Assembly (NCBI RefSeq): GCF_017409525.1
Contig: NZ_JAFQSO010000014.1
Location: 1-64,000, forward strand
Reading direction: 5' to 3'
DNA: 64,000 nt
From: Methanobrevibacter sp.
Lineage (GTDB): Archaea > Methanobacteriota > Methanobacteria > Methanobacteriales > Methanobacteriaceae
A model generated the notes under the pieces. The model made no database searches. It was not told the DNA's origin and was given only the letters and a program-made list of their open reading frames with translations. Made by a program: the position numbers and the translations under genes. How positions within the stretch are numbered: position 1 is the first letter of the stretch; every line of letters begins with the position of its first letter. Of this stretch, positions 7,892 through 15,607 are shown piece by piece.

Positions 7892-7901
7892 TTTATATAT
7901 A
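7892..7901 (+). promoter_or_regulatory. TATA box of hdrCB
   Basis: TTTATATATA with A-rich BRE-like sequence just upstream (CGAAAAATT). About 25 nt downstream would place transcription start near 7922, giving a leader of roughly 45 nt before the hdrC ATG. Confidence 0.6.
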
Positions 7902-7968
7902 GTCTTTTAATAGAATATTATTATGGATTTGAGGAAATAATCCGATGATTTTCCGAGGTGTGTTTTCA

Positions 7969-8910
7969 ATGTCTATTATAAATCGTCTAAAATCTCTATT
8001 TACTGGAGAAAAGGATAAGGAAGAAAAAGACATCAGTAATGATGTATCAAACACATCTGATGATGTCCAAGTTACATCTTCACAAACTGTACAAGATGAC
8101 ATCGTTTCTGGTACTAAAACTACTGTTCCTAGAGAAACAGCAGCTGAACCAGAAGGCGATAAAGATTTAACTTTTAAAAGTGACATCGAAACTTTAGAAG
8201 AAGAAGCTCCTAAAGAAGCTCCTGAAGAAATTGTGGAAGAAGTTGAAGAAACTTCTGTTGAAGAAGCTCCTGAAGAGGTTGAAGAGGCTTCTGAAGAAAA
8301 TGTCGAAGAAGTTAAAGAAGATACAAATAAAAAAGATACAAAGAGAGATACTATGACTTTATTGACTGATAAAGAATTATTAACTGATAGTAATCGTGAT
8401 CCAGATTTCACTGCTGAATTCATTGACGCAGGTATTGAAACTGTAAAACACTGTTTCCAATGTGGTACATGCAGTGGTAGTTGTCCATCTGGAAGAAGAA
8501 CTCCGTACAAAGTAAGACAAATTGTCAGAAAATGTTTACTCGGTTTAAAAGAAGAAGTAATCACTGACGATGCTTTATGGATGTGTACTACTTGTTACAC
8601 TTGCCAAGAAAGATGTCTTAGAAGTGTTAAAATTGTAGAAATTATCAAAAAAGCACGTAACATTGCAGCTCATGCAGGATACATGGCAAAACCTCACAAA
8701 ATGACTGGAGTATTTGTAATGAACACTGGACATGGTGTACCAATCAACGATGCTACCAAAGCATTAAGAACTAAAATTGGCCTTCCAGAAATTCCACCAA
8801 CAACTCATGCTTATCCAGAAGCATTAGCTGAAGTACAAAAAATCTGTAAGATCACTGGATTCGATGATTTAATCGGTTACGATGAAGCAACCGGCGGATT
8901 AAAAGAATAG
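7969..8910 (+). CDS. hdrC: CoB-CoM heterodisulfide reductase subunit C with acidic N-terminal extension
   Basis: HdrC passes electrons through two [4Fe-4S] clusters to HdrB during reduction of the CoM-S-S-CoB heterodisulfide, the last step of methanogenesis. Cluster motifs are Cys 162, 165, 168, 172 and Cys 206, 209, 212, 216. The gene reads 313 residues from ATG 7969, which follows GAGGTG. A normal archaeal HdrC of about 185 residues would begin at Met 129 (8353). The first 128 residues are extra: a basic start (SIINRLKSLF), then a long Glu-rich, low-complexity stretch. ATG 8353 has only a weak upstream AGAGAG, so the long form is favoured. hdrB follows after 21 bases. Confidence 0.93.
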   Translation: MSIINRLKSLFTGEKDKEEKDISNDVSNTSDDVQVTSSQTVQDDIVSGTKTTVPRETAAEPEGDKDLTFKSDIETLEEEAPKEAPEEIVEEVEETSVEEAPEEVEEASEENVEEVKEDTNKKDTKRDTMTLLTDKELLTDSNRDPDFTAEFIDAGIETVKHCFQCGTCSGSCPSGRRTPYKVRQIVRKCLLGLKEEVITDDALWMCTTCYTCQERCLRSVKIVEIIKKARNIAAHAGYMAKPHKMTGVFVMNTGHGVPINDATKALRTKIGLPEIPPTTHAYPEALAEVQKICKITGFDDLIGYDEATGGLKE

Positions 8911-8931
8911 ATTTATGAGGAGAGTTATAAT

Positions 8932-9819
8932 ATGGAAATTGCATACTTCTTAGGTTGTATTATGAACAACCGTTATCCTGGTGTTGAAAAAGCTACCAGA
9001 AAATTATTTGAAGCATTAGATATTGAATTAAAAGACATGGAAGGAGCATCTTGTTGTCCTGCTCCTGGTGTATTCGGTTCTTTTGATGAAGAAACCTGGG
9101 CTACTATTGCAGCTCGTAACTTAACTCTTGCTGAAGACATCGGCGCTGACATCATGACCGAATGTAACGGATGTTTCGGTTCATTGTTCGAATGTAACCA
9201 CATGTTGAAAGAAAGTGAAGAGAAAAAAGCTGAAATTAACGCTAACTTAGCTGAAATCGGCAGAGAATACAAAGGAACTGTTGAAGTAAAACACTTCGCT
9301 CAAATCTTAAGAGACGATGTAGGATTTGAAAAATTAGCATCCTTAATCGAAAAACCTTTAGACTTAAACGTTGCTGTTCACTACGGTTGCCACTTCTTGA
9401 AACCTACTGCAACTATCGGCATTGAAGATAACGCTGAAAACCCAGCTATCTTAGATGATCTTGTAGAAATCACTGGTGCTAAATCAGTTGACTACAAAGA
9501 CAAAATGATGTGCTGCGGTGCAGGTGGAGGTTTAAGATCCAGAGACCTTGATGTAACTACTAGCTTCACTAAAGAAAAACTCGATCACATGACCGAAGCT
9601 GGTGTAGATGCAATCGTTAACGTATGTCCATTCTGTCACTTACAATTTGACCAAGGTCAAGTTGAAGTAAATGAAAAATACGGAACAGACTTTGCATTAC
9701 CTGTATTCCACTTAGCTCAATTATATGGATTAGCTATGGGATTATCAGCTGAAGAGTTAACCTTCGATGCTCAAAGAATTGATGCAACTCCTGCAATCAA
9801 AAAAGCATTAGGTGAATAA
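8932..9819 (+). CDS. hdrB: CoB-CoM heterodisulfide reductase subunit B
   Basis: HdrB is the catalytic subunit that reduces CoM-S-S-CoB at noncubane [4Fe-4S] clusters. The 295-residue sequence has the two CCG domains: early Cys in FLGC, then SCCPAPG and ECNGCFG; and later HYGCH, MMCCGAGGG and NVCPFCH. It forms an operon with hdrC, and GAGGAG precedes the ATG. HdrA is not in this window, which is usual in Methanobacteriales where hdrA is encoded apart. Confidence 0.96.
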   Translation: MEIAYFLGCIMNNRYPGVEKATRKLFEALDIELKDMEGASCCPAPGVFGSFDEETWATIAARNLTLAEDIGADIMTECNGCFGSLFECNHMLKESEEKKAEINANLAEIGREYKGTVEVKHFAQILRDDVGFEKLASLIEKPLDLNVAVHYGCHFLKPTATIGIEDNAENPAILDDLVEITGAKSVDYKDKMMCCGAGGGLRSRDLDVTTSFTKEKLDHMTEAGVDAIVNVCPFCHLQFDQGQVEVNEKYGTDFALPVFHLAQLYGLAMGLSAEELTFDAQRIDATPAIKKALGE

Positions 9820-9823
9820 ATTT

Positions 9824-9850
9824 AAGGATTTCTAATCCTTTTATTTTTTA
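9824..9850 (+). terminator. Hairpin and T-rich tract after hdrB
   Basis: AAGGATT (9824-9830) and AATCCTT (9834-9840) form a 7-bp stem with a three-base loop, directly followed by T-rich sequence. Confidence 0.65.
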
Positions 9851-9881
9851 TTTTTTAGGCATTGAAAAGACATTTTGGATA

Positions 9882-9909
9882 GTTATCATCTAATGATAAC
9901 CTTTTTTTT
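9882..9909 (+). terminator. Second hairpin with T-run after hdrB
   Basis: GTTATCAT and ATGATAAC form a perfect 8-bp stem with loop CTA, followed by eight T residues after a single C. It probably backs up the first terminator of hdrCB. Confidence 0.65.
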
Positions 9910-9956
9910 ATCTTATTTTTTTTAGTTTCAATCTTTACGAACAAATGGCAATTACA

Positions 9957-9964
9957 TTTATATA
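9957..9964 (+). promoter_or_regulatory. TATA box of the DUF749-DUF2096-phosphoesterase genes
   Basis: TTTATATA about 48 nt before the ATG at 10012; transcription would start near 9985, leaving a short leader with GAGGTG. Confidence 0.5.
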
Positions 9965-10011
9965 TCATTAATAAGAAAAGATAAACTATTAACATACTAT
10001 GAGGTGTAATT

Positions 10012-10278
10012 ATGTTTGTAGCAACATTAGATGGTATTTTCAAATATTCTGACCTTCCAGAAGAATATGAGCCATATGTACAATTTAAAGCAACTATTGA
10101 TAAAAGAGAACTTAAACCAAGCGATGAAATTGCAATTTTAAATATTGCAGGTACTTCAACTCATCATGTTTTATTCTTAGATTCATATCAAAATACTAGT
10201 GAAATTGAAAAAGAGTTAAAAGACGCAGATGCAAAAATCAATCACACTACCTTAAAAATCATAGGTGGACATTTATGA
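10012..10278 (+). CDS. DUF749-like small protein (MTH1880-like)
   Basis: An 88-residue acidic cytoplasmic protein. Its size, sequence character and position right after hdrCB suggest the DUF749 family, whose member MTH1880 sits beside hdrBC in Methanothermobacter and has a known alpha/beta fold; that identification is from memory of the genome order. The function is not established. GAGGTG precedes the ATG. Its stop overlaps the next gene's start by four bases (ATGA), showing translational coupling. Confidence 0.65.
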   Translation: MFVATLDGIFKYSDLPEEYEPYVQFKATIDKRELKPSDEIAILNIAGTSTHHVLFLDSYQNTSEIEKELKDADAKINHTTLKIIGGHL

Positions 10279-10808
10279 GCTTGCCCTCAGAACAGAATTG
10301 GTTAGTTCTCAATCATCTCATTACTGATTTGAATAAAAAAGGATATGATGTTCCTAGTGGAATTAACCCTGAGATGGGATTGATAAGATCGTCCATAAGT
10401 TCTTATAAAAGAGACCCTTCCCATCCAGAATTGATTAATGAGTTGGCTAAAGCTGAAATGTCTTTAAACAATATTCAAGGAACTCTTTTAACAATAGCCG
10501 AAGAGGAAGGGGATGAATATGTTGATCACTGGCTTGATTTATTGAAAAGGGTCATGAAAGGTGAAGAAGTATTCGAATTCGCTAAATCCCGTTCAAAGTT
10601 CCTAGCCAACACTCCTCCTGGCTTAATCACTGGCAGAATAACATTGGCTGACCCATTGGCTGAAGAAAGAGTTCAAGAAATAGCGGAATGGAACGGTCTC
10701 ATCATTGAATTTGAAGATGATACTACAATTCAATTGCATGGAGATAAACCTGACCTTAAGGTAGGCTTAAGGGAGATGGGATCTTTCTTTTTAGAACAAC
10801 AAGGATGA
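10275..10808 (+). CDS. DUF2096-like protein
   Basis: A 177-residue cytoplasmic protein with mostly helical N-terminal half (NWLVLNHLITDLNKKGYDVP, then a long amphipathic helix) and a C-terminal beta-rich part (GLIIEFEDDTTIQLHGDKP). It resembles the methanogen DUF2096 family. Coupled to the preceding gene by an ATGA overlap and followed after four bases by a phosphoesterase, so the three are probably one operon. The function is unknown. Confidence 0.65.
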   Translation: MSLPSEQNWLVLNHLITDLNKKGYDVPSGINPEMGLIRSSISSYKRDPSHPELINELAKAEMSLNNIQGTLLTIAEEEGDEYVDHWLDLLKRVMKGEEVFEFAKSRSKFLANTPPGLITGRITLADPLAEERVQEIAEWNGLIIEFEDDTTIQLHGDKPDLKVGLREMGSFFLEQQG

Positions 10809-10812
10809 TAAT

Positions 10813-11502
10813 ATGACTAAAATTTTAGCAATAAGTGATGTTCACGGTGAAGAAAACGAAAATTTATATTCTTATCTAAATAATAATGACATTGATTTGG
10901 TTCTGGTATTGGGAGATATCACTGACTTCGGACCATTGGACTTCGCTACCACATTTTTAGAAAAGGTGGCTGATTGTGGTGTTGATGTTATAGCCATTCC
11001 AGGTAACTGTGACCCGAAAGGTATCTGCAATGCCATTAATGAAGTGTCTTTCTGTTTGCATAACAATATCATTGCTTACGGCGATGCGATACTGTTTGGA
11101 TATGGCGGGTCTAATGAAACTCCATTCAACACTCCCGGTGAAATCCAGGACAACAAGATTTACGGGGATGTCTTTGAATTGTTGGCAAACTATGACTATG
11201 TTTACAATGATAAGGTCCCTAAAGTGAGAATATTGGTTACACATGCTCCACCTTTCAATACTGAAGCTGATAAGATGGATAATGGGGAACATGTTGGCAG
11301 TCAAGGAATTTTGAAGTCAATTCATGAATTCGAACCTGAAATTAATGTATGTGGCCATATTCATGAAGCAAAATCCGTTAGTAAAATTGGAATAACTACA
11401 GATGTAGCAAATCCTGGAATGCTTAAGGATAATGGAGCTGTCTTAATTGACATTAAAGATGGTTCTAATTATGATATAAGCTTAGTTTCTTTAGATGAAT
11501 AG
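10813..11502 (+). CDS. Calcineurin-like metallophosphoesterase
   Basis: A 229-residue metallophosphoesterase. The dinuclear metal ligands are visible in order: D-V-H (SDVHGE), G-D (VLGDITD), G-N-C-D (IPGNCD), H (VTHAPP) and G-H-I-H (VCGHIHEA). Enzymes of this small archaeal group hydrolyse phosphoesters or phosphodiesters; the substrate cannot be told from sequence. It is the last gene of the DUF749-DUF2096 operon, with AAGGATGATAAT before the ATG, and ends in a terminator hairpin that overlaps its stop codon. Confidence 0.88.
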   Translation: MTKILAISDVHGEENENLYSYLNNNDIDLVLVLGDITDFGPLDFATTFLEKVADCGVDVIAIPGNCDPKGICNAINEVSFCLHNNIIAYGDAILFGYGGSNETPFNTPGEIQDNKIYGDVFELLANYDYVYNDKVPKVRILVTHAPPFNTEADKMDNGEHVGSQGILKSIHEFEPEINVCGHIHEAKSVSKIGITTDVANPGMLKDNGAVLIDIKDGSNYDISLVSLDE

Positions 11503-11530
11503 ATATTCATCTTAATCTTCTTTTTTTTAC
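11494..11530 (+). terminator. Hairpin terminator after phosphoesterase gene
   Basis: GATGAAT (11494-11500) and ATTCATC (11505-11511) pair across AGAT, with the stop codon inside, followed by TTAATCTTC and eight T residues. Confidence 0.65.
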
Positions 11531-11565
11531 CCAAAATCAAATAACAACTTTTATTTAATATTAAC

Positions 11566-11574
11566 TTATAAATA
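11566..11574 (+). promoter_or_regulatory. TATA box of pgk2
   Basis: TTATAAATA about 36 nt before the ATG at 11610, implying a short leader. Confidence 0.45.
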
Positions 11575-11609
11575 TTGTATCGTAAATGTAAACTGCATGG
11601 AGTCTTAAT

Positions 11610-12521
11610 ATGATTTGGGTTACTGGTGATGTGGATGGTAAATTGTATAAGGAACCTTTTTCTAAAGGAATTCTTGCTCGTTCACTGAATGTTGCAGATA
11701 TTGGTTTTCTAAGAGCTCATGAAATAGCTAGTGATATTGAAGATGAGTTGATTAGAAATGATGTCAGTGAAATTTCCAATTCGCAATTGGCCAATGTAGT
11801 TTTAAATCATTTGGAAAGTGTAGATTCCAATATAGCTAAAAAATATCAAAATTGGAGATTACTTAGAAATTCTAAAAAGCCTCTTATCATTTTAATTGGA
11901 GGCGCTTCTGGTGTTGGAACATCTTCAATGGCTTTTGAACTTGCTAGCCGTTTAAGATTAAAGAATCTCATAAGTACGGACATGATTCGTGAAGTGATGC
12001 GCAAAATCGTTTCAAAAGATTTAAGCCCGGTCATTCACAAGTCCAGTTTCGATGCCTATGAGAGTATCAGGACACCATCAATTAGGATAGATTCTGTTAT
12101 CGAAGGTTTTGTTAGTCATGTTGATGTTGTAAATGTCGGCATTGAAGCTATTATCGAGAGATCTGTTAAAGAGGGCATCAGCACTATCATTGAAGGGGTT
12201 CATGTTGTCCCAGGGTTCATTAGGAAAGATTTAATGGACGATAATAATATCATAATTTTCACGATAACTGTCGATGACGAAGAATCCCACAAGCAAAGAT
12301 TCTATGCAAGATGTAGGCAGCCTTGGGTAAAAAGGTCCCTTGATAGATATATGGAAAATTTTGAAGCAATTCGAAAGACACAACAATTTTTGGTTGAACA
12401 AGCAAAAATTCATGATTCTCGCATAATTAACAATGTGGATATTAATAAGACCATAGATATTATGGTTGATGATATTCTTGAAGAATTTGGAGGAACAGAG
12501 AATGTTGAACAAAAAAGTTAA
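11610..12521 (+). CDS. pgk2: 2-phosphoglycerate kinase
   Basis: This 303-residue enzyme phosphorylates 2-phosphoglycerate to 2,3-bisphosphoglycerate, the precursor of the cyclic 2,3-diphosphoglycerate that Methanobacteriales accumulate as solute and phosphate store. The N-terminal 90 residues form an ATP-cone-like domain (KEPFSKGILARSL). The kinase domain begins with a P-loop variant, IGGASGVGTSS (about residues 96-106), then LISTDMIREVMR and IIEGVHVVPGFI. The CBS gene start overlaps its end by 20 bases, indicating an operon. Confidence 0.85.
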   Translation: MIWVTGDVDGKLYKEPFSKGILARSLNVADIGFLRAHEIASDIEDELIRNDVSEISNSQLANVVLNHLESVDSNIAKKYQNWRLLRNSKKPLIILIGGASGVGTSSMAFELASRLRLKNLISTDMIREVMRKIVSKDLSPVIHKSSFDAYESIRTPSIRIDSVIEGFVSHVDVVNVGIEAIIERSVKEGISTIIEGVHVVPGFIRKDLMDDNNIIIFTITVDDEESHKQRFYARCRQPWVKRSLDRYMENFEAIRKTQQFLVEQAKIHDSRIINNVDINKTIDIMVDDILEEFGGTENVEQKS

Positions 12522-12891
12522 GGAAATCATGACCACTGATGTAATTACAACCACTTCAGACATTGATGTTGTATATGCATTTGAAAAATTGATGAAACAT
12601 AAGATTAGTTCTCTTCCAGTTGTTGAAGATGATAAACTAGTTGGCATTATAACTGCAACCGATGTAGGTCATAATTTGATTTTGGATAAATATGAATTGG
12701 GAACAACTGTTGATGAAATAATGATAAAATCTGTAATTACTATTTCTCCTGAAGATAGTATCGAAACAGCAATTAAAGTCATGAAAGAAGGTAATTCTTC
12801 TTCAAGCATATTGAATCAACTCCCTGTTGTTGAAGATGGAAAATTAATGGGTATTATTTCAGATGGAGATATCATTCAAGAAATATTTTAA
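12502..12891 (+). CDS. CBS-domain pair protein
   Basis: A 129-residue stand-alone protein of two CBS domains: VKEIMTTDVITT...LPVVEDDKLVGIITATD and VDEIMIKSVITI...QLPVVEDGKLMGIISDGD. Tandem CBS domains bind adenine nucleotides and regulate partners. ATG 12502 is chosen because GGAGG lies at 12489-12493, inside the end of pgk2. The overlap with pgk2 suggests linked expression, perhaps sensing energy state for it, which is inference. Confidence 0.85.
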   Translation: MLNKKVKEIMTTDVITTTSDIDVVYAFEKLMKHKISSLPVVEDDKLVGIITATDVGHNLILDKYELGTTVDEIMIKSVITISPEDSIETAIKVMKEGNSSSSILNQLPVVEDGKLMGIISDGDIIQEIF

Positions 12892-13039
12892 ATTTACTCA
12901 TTACTATTTTCTATTTTTATTTTTTAGCTATTTTTATAAAGTTACTATAATTTTGATTTTTTCTAGAAAATCGAATTTTTTGATTATTTTTTCAATTACT
13001 GTAATTAAATCTTTTTCCAGTAATGCCTTTTTGCTAACA

Positions 13040-13047
13040 TTTATATA
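13040..13047 (+). promoter_or_regulatory. TATA box of SRP RNA
   Basis: TTTATATA about 27 nt before the start of the SRP RNA, the expected archaeal spacing. Confidence 0.6.
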
Positions 13048-13069
13048 AGATTAAAATCATATATTATTA

Positions 13070-13332
13070 GTGGCTAGACTGGAGGGTTAGGGGTCCTCTG
13101 TAAGCACACACCCCCTTTGGTGCGGTCGAAGTTCAAAAGGCGGCTTTTTGAGAGAATATAAGCCTAGAAAAACAACATAGAAACCTCGTCCTACAGGATT
13201 GGTGGTGGTGAAGTTTTTACTGGAGGGTAAAAATTAGTCATCTTTAGTATAGGAACGGGTCAGGCCCGGAAGGGAGCAGCTTTACTATTAACATTTCAAT
13301 GCTTGTAGAATCCCGGGGTGGAGTTGGCTTTT
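13070..13332 (+). ncRNA. ffs: Archaeal SRP (7S) RNA
   Basis: The SRP54-binding helix 8 is clear at about 13255-13281 (GGGTCAGGCCCGGAAGGGAG then CAGC), with the asymmetric loop and GGAA tetraloop. The 5' half contains the GGGGTCCTCTGTAAGCACAC and GGTGCGGTCGAAGTTC loop region of archaeal 7S RNA. The 3' part CCCGGGGTGGAGTTGG ends at a T-run (13329-13334). Ends are estimated from the TATA box and the T-run. Confidence 0.93.
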
Positions 13333-13444
13333 TTAGATCACTTATATTTTTGAGATTAGTCCACTTTTGAACATGCCATTTATAATAATAATTAAGTTTA
13401 TAAATAAGTATTTACAGATAATTTAATATACTGTTTTTTAACAT

Positions 13445-13528
13445 GTCGGGATGGCCCAGCCTGGTACGGCGTCGGACTGCTAATCCGATGGTCTTATGAC
13501 CACCCGGGTTCAAATCCCGGTCCCGGCG
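13445..13528 (+). tRNA. tRNA-Ser (anticodon GCU)
   Basis: The acceptor stem GTCGGGA pairs with TCCCGGC (one G-T pair). The anticodon stem TCGGA/TCCGA holds loop CTGCTAA, giving GCU for serine AGY codons. A long variable arm (TGGTC/GACCA) is typical of tRNA-Ser, and the T arm is CCGGG-TTCAAAT-CCCGG. G at 13528 is the discriminator; CCA is not encoded. It lies about 110 nt after the SRP RNA on the same strand. Confidence 0.95.
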
Positions 13529-13537
13529 TTTTTAATT

Positions 13538-14443
13538 TCAATTATCTATTTTTTGGTCATGGTCATATGATAAACCAAGTGGGCATGCGTGCACCATCAC
13601 ATATTTTATTTCAGGAATTTCATTAGTTATATTGTCTTGAACGGTATGGACAATTTTATGGGATTCGTCCAATGTTAGATTTCCATCAAGTTGGACATGT
13701 AATGTTACGGTTGCATAAGAGCCGAAGTAATCTACTTTAATATTATGCGCATTTTGAGCATTTGGAGTATTGTCTGCAACTCTTTTTATCCTATCAATGA
13801 ACTCTTTTGAAGGAACTTTTCCCATGATGTTGTTAATATTTTCTTTTCCGATGTCCCATCCTGTTTTAAAAATCAACAAACCGATTACTAATGCAATGAT
13901 GGGATCCAATATGGGGAAACCCAAATTTGAAACAACAACTCCAATCAATATTGCTATTGATGAGAATATATCTGTTCTTTGATGTTTTCCGTCAGCAACA
14001 ATTGCGGGACTTTTAATTTCTTTGCCTATTCGGATTATGTATCTGCTTACAGATAAATTAATGATTATTCCAAGAACAGCCATGAGGGCCACTGGAGTTT
14101 CAGGGACTGTAATTAATGATGGGTTCAGAATCCTTTCAATTGAACCTTGAAAGATTTCCCATCCGACAATGGCTAGAAATATCACGATTATTAATCCGCT
14201 TATTGCTTCAGCACGACCATGTCCGATTGGATGTTCTTCATCGGCAGGCTTTTGACCGATATAAAAGCCGACATAAGCAATAATGGAGGTTACAACATCT
14301 GATAGGGTGTGTGCCCCTTCGGAAACTAATGCATAACTTCCGCAAAGTGTTCCAACAATGATGTTTAAGGCTGTTAAAAAACAATTTGCAGTTATGGCTA
14401 TTGTCGCTGCTTTTTTGCCACCTTTTTGGCGAAATTCATCCAT
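13538..14443 (-). CDS. Cation diffusion facilitator family transporter
   Basis: A 301-residue integral membrane protein that exports divalent metal ions (Zn, Fe, Mn or similar) in exchange for protons. Six membrane segments occupy about residues 10-200. Typical CDF motifs include SEGAHTLSDVVTS (HxxxD site), DEEHPIGHGRAEA, and a second DGKHQRTDIFSS (HxxxD). The cytoplasmic C-terminal domain has the repeat-like VTLHVQLDGNLTLDESHKI. The ATG overlaps the stop of the upstream aminotransferase gene. Metal specificity is not determined. Confidence 0.92.
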   Translation of the reverse strand: MDEFRQKGGKKAATIAITANCFLTALNIIVGTLCGSYALVSEGAHTLSDVVTSIIAYVGFYIGQKPADEEHPIGHGRAEAISGLIIVIFLAIVGWEIFQGSIERILNPSLITVPETPVALMAVLGIIINLSVSRYIIRIGKEIKSPAIVADGKHQRTDIFSSIAILIGVVVSNLGFPILDPIIALVIGLLIFKTGWDIGKENINNIMGKVPSKEFIDRIKRVADNTPNAQNAHNIKVDYFGSYATVTLHVQLDGNLTLDESHKIVHTVQDNITNEIPEIKYVMVHACPLGLSYDHDQKIDN

Positions 14444-15554
14444 TAACAACACGCTCTTCTAATATGTCCATAGCTTTTTTAATATTTTCATATGAATTCG
14501 CATAAGACATGCGAACATGCCCTTTCCCGTTTGAACCAAATGCTGCTCCAGGAACGGTGATTACTCCAGCATTTGCGGCTTTAATCACGAAGTCTTCATC
14601 TTCAATTTTTGGAAATACGTAAAATGCCCCTTCTGCATTAACGGTTTCGTATCCCATTTCGTTTAATCTTGTGACAATCAAGTCTCTTCTGTTTTTAAAT
14701 TCATTAACCATTTTTTCTACTTCATTCTGCGGTCCGGTTAATGCTTCATATGCCCCTCTCTGAGAGGTTGTACTTGCGCAGGCTATGTTGTACTGATGTA
14801 TTTTAAGCAATTCTTCTGTAAGATTTTCATTGGCAGTCAGATAGCCTATTCTAAGTCCGGTCATTGCGTAAGTTTTTGAAAATCCGTTTAAAGTGATCAC
14901 GTTTTCACTATATTTTGCTGGAGAATAATGTTTTTTGTCATAGATAATCTTTTCATAAATTTCATCAGAAACAATTAAAAAATCATGGTCCATTGATAAA
15001 TCGGCAATCGCTTTGATATCCTCTTTATCCATTACTGCTCCGGTTGGATTTGATGGTGAATTCAGCATTATTGCTTTAGTATTTTTGCTTATCTTATCTA
15101 AAACATCATCTGATTTTAGTTTAAATTCGTTTTCCATTGTGCAATCAACAGGCACTATAGTTCCATCAGCTATATTTATGCATGCTTCATAAGATAGAAA
15201 ACTCGGATTTGGAAGGATTACCTCATCGCCTTTTTCAATGAATGCCTGGGCACACATAAATAGCGCTTCACTTGCTCCTGCAGTGACTATGATGTTTTCG
15301 GGATTTGTATTGATTCCATTTTCATTTTTAAATTTTTTAACTATTTCCTCTCTTAGTTCAATGATTCCTTTATTTGAAGTGTAATGAGTGTCATTTTCAT
15401 CAAGGGATTTCTTCATTGCATTTTTAATGTTTTTCGGCACATCAAAGTCAGGTTCGCCAATGCCTAAGTTTATTGCATCAGGATTTGTCACTTCAAACAT
15501 TTTTCTTATTTGTGATAATTCGATTGTTTTGGTTCTACTTGCAGGATTTATCAT
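14436..15554 (-). CDS. PLP-dependent aminotransferase, class I
   Basis: A 372-residue fold-type I aminotransferase. The PLP lysine lies in LNGFSKTYAMTGLRIGY, with the substrate-binding N-P-T in NSPSNPTGAV and D in LIVSDEIYE; IGEPDFDVP near the N-terminus and the C-terminal VRMSYANS arginine are also typical. It is most like aspartate/aromatic aminotransferases of methanogens; substrate is unsure. GAGGTAAATT precedes the ATG. It overlaps the CDF transporter start, so the two are co-transcribed. Confidence 0.88.
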   Translation of the reverse strand: MINPASRTKTIELSQIRKMFEVTNPDAINLGIGEPDFDVPKNIKNAMKKSLDENDTHYTSNKGIIELREEIVKKFKNENGINTNPENIIVTAGASEALFMCAQAFIEKGDEVILPNPSFLSYEACINIADGTIVPVDCTMENEFKLKSDDVLDKISKNTKAIMLNSPSNPTGAVMDKEDIKAIADLSMDHDFLIVSDEIYEKIIYDKKHYSPAKYSENVITLNGFSKTYAMTGLRIGYLTANENLTEELLKIHQYNIACASTTSQRGAYEALTGPQNEVEKMVNEFKNRRDLIVTRLNEMGYETVNAEGAFYVFPKIEDEDFVIKAANAGVITVPGAAFGSNGKGHVRMSYANSYENIKKAMDILEERVVNG

Positions 15555-15607
15555 AATTTACCTCACTTATTATATATTATATATTATTATAGTAAAAATT
15601 ATTTTTT

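Noticed and set aside
7893-8564. 223-codon open frame on the minus strand opposite hdrC
   Set aside because: Its Ser/Val-rich sequence is the antisense of the Glu-rich extension of HdrC; no start signal and no domain.
8353-8910. Short HdrC beginning at ATG 8353
   Set aside because: It fits the family length, but the only strong SD and the promoter belong to ATG 7969; kept as an alternative.
9855-10043. 62-codon minus-strand frame between hdrB and the DUF749-like gene
   Set aside because: It spans two terminator hairpins and a promoter and shows no protein family features.
12863-13048. 61-codon frame overlapping the end of the CBS gene
   Set aside because: It is Phe/Ser-rich translation of AT-rich spacer and runs into the SRP RNA promoter.
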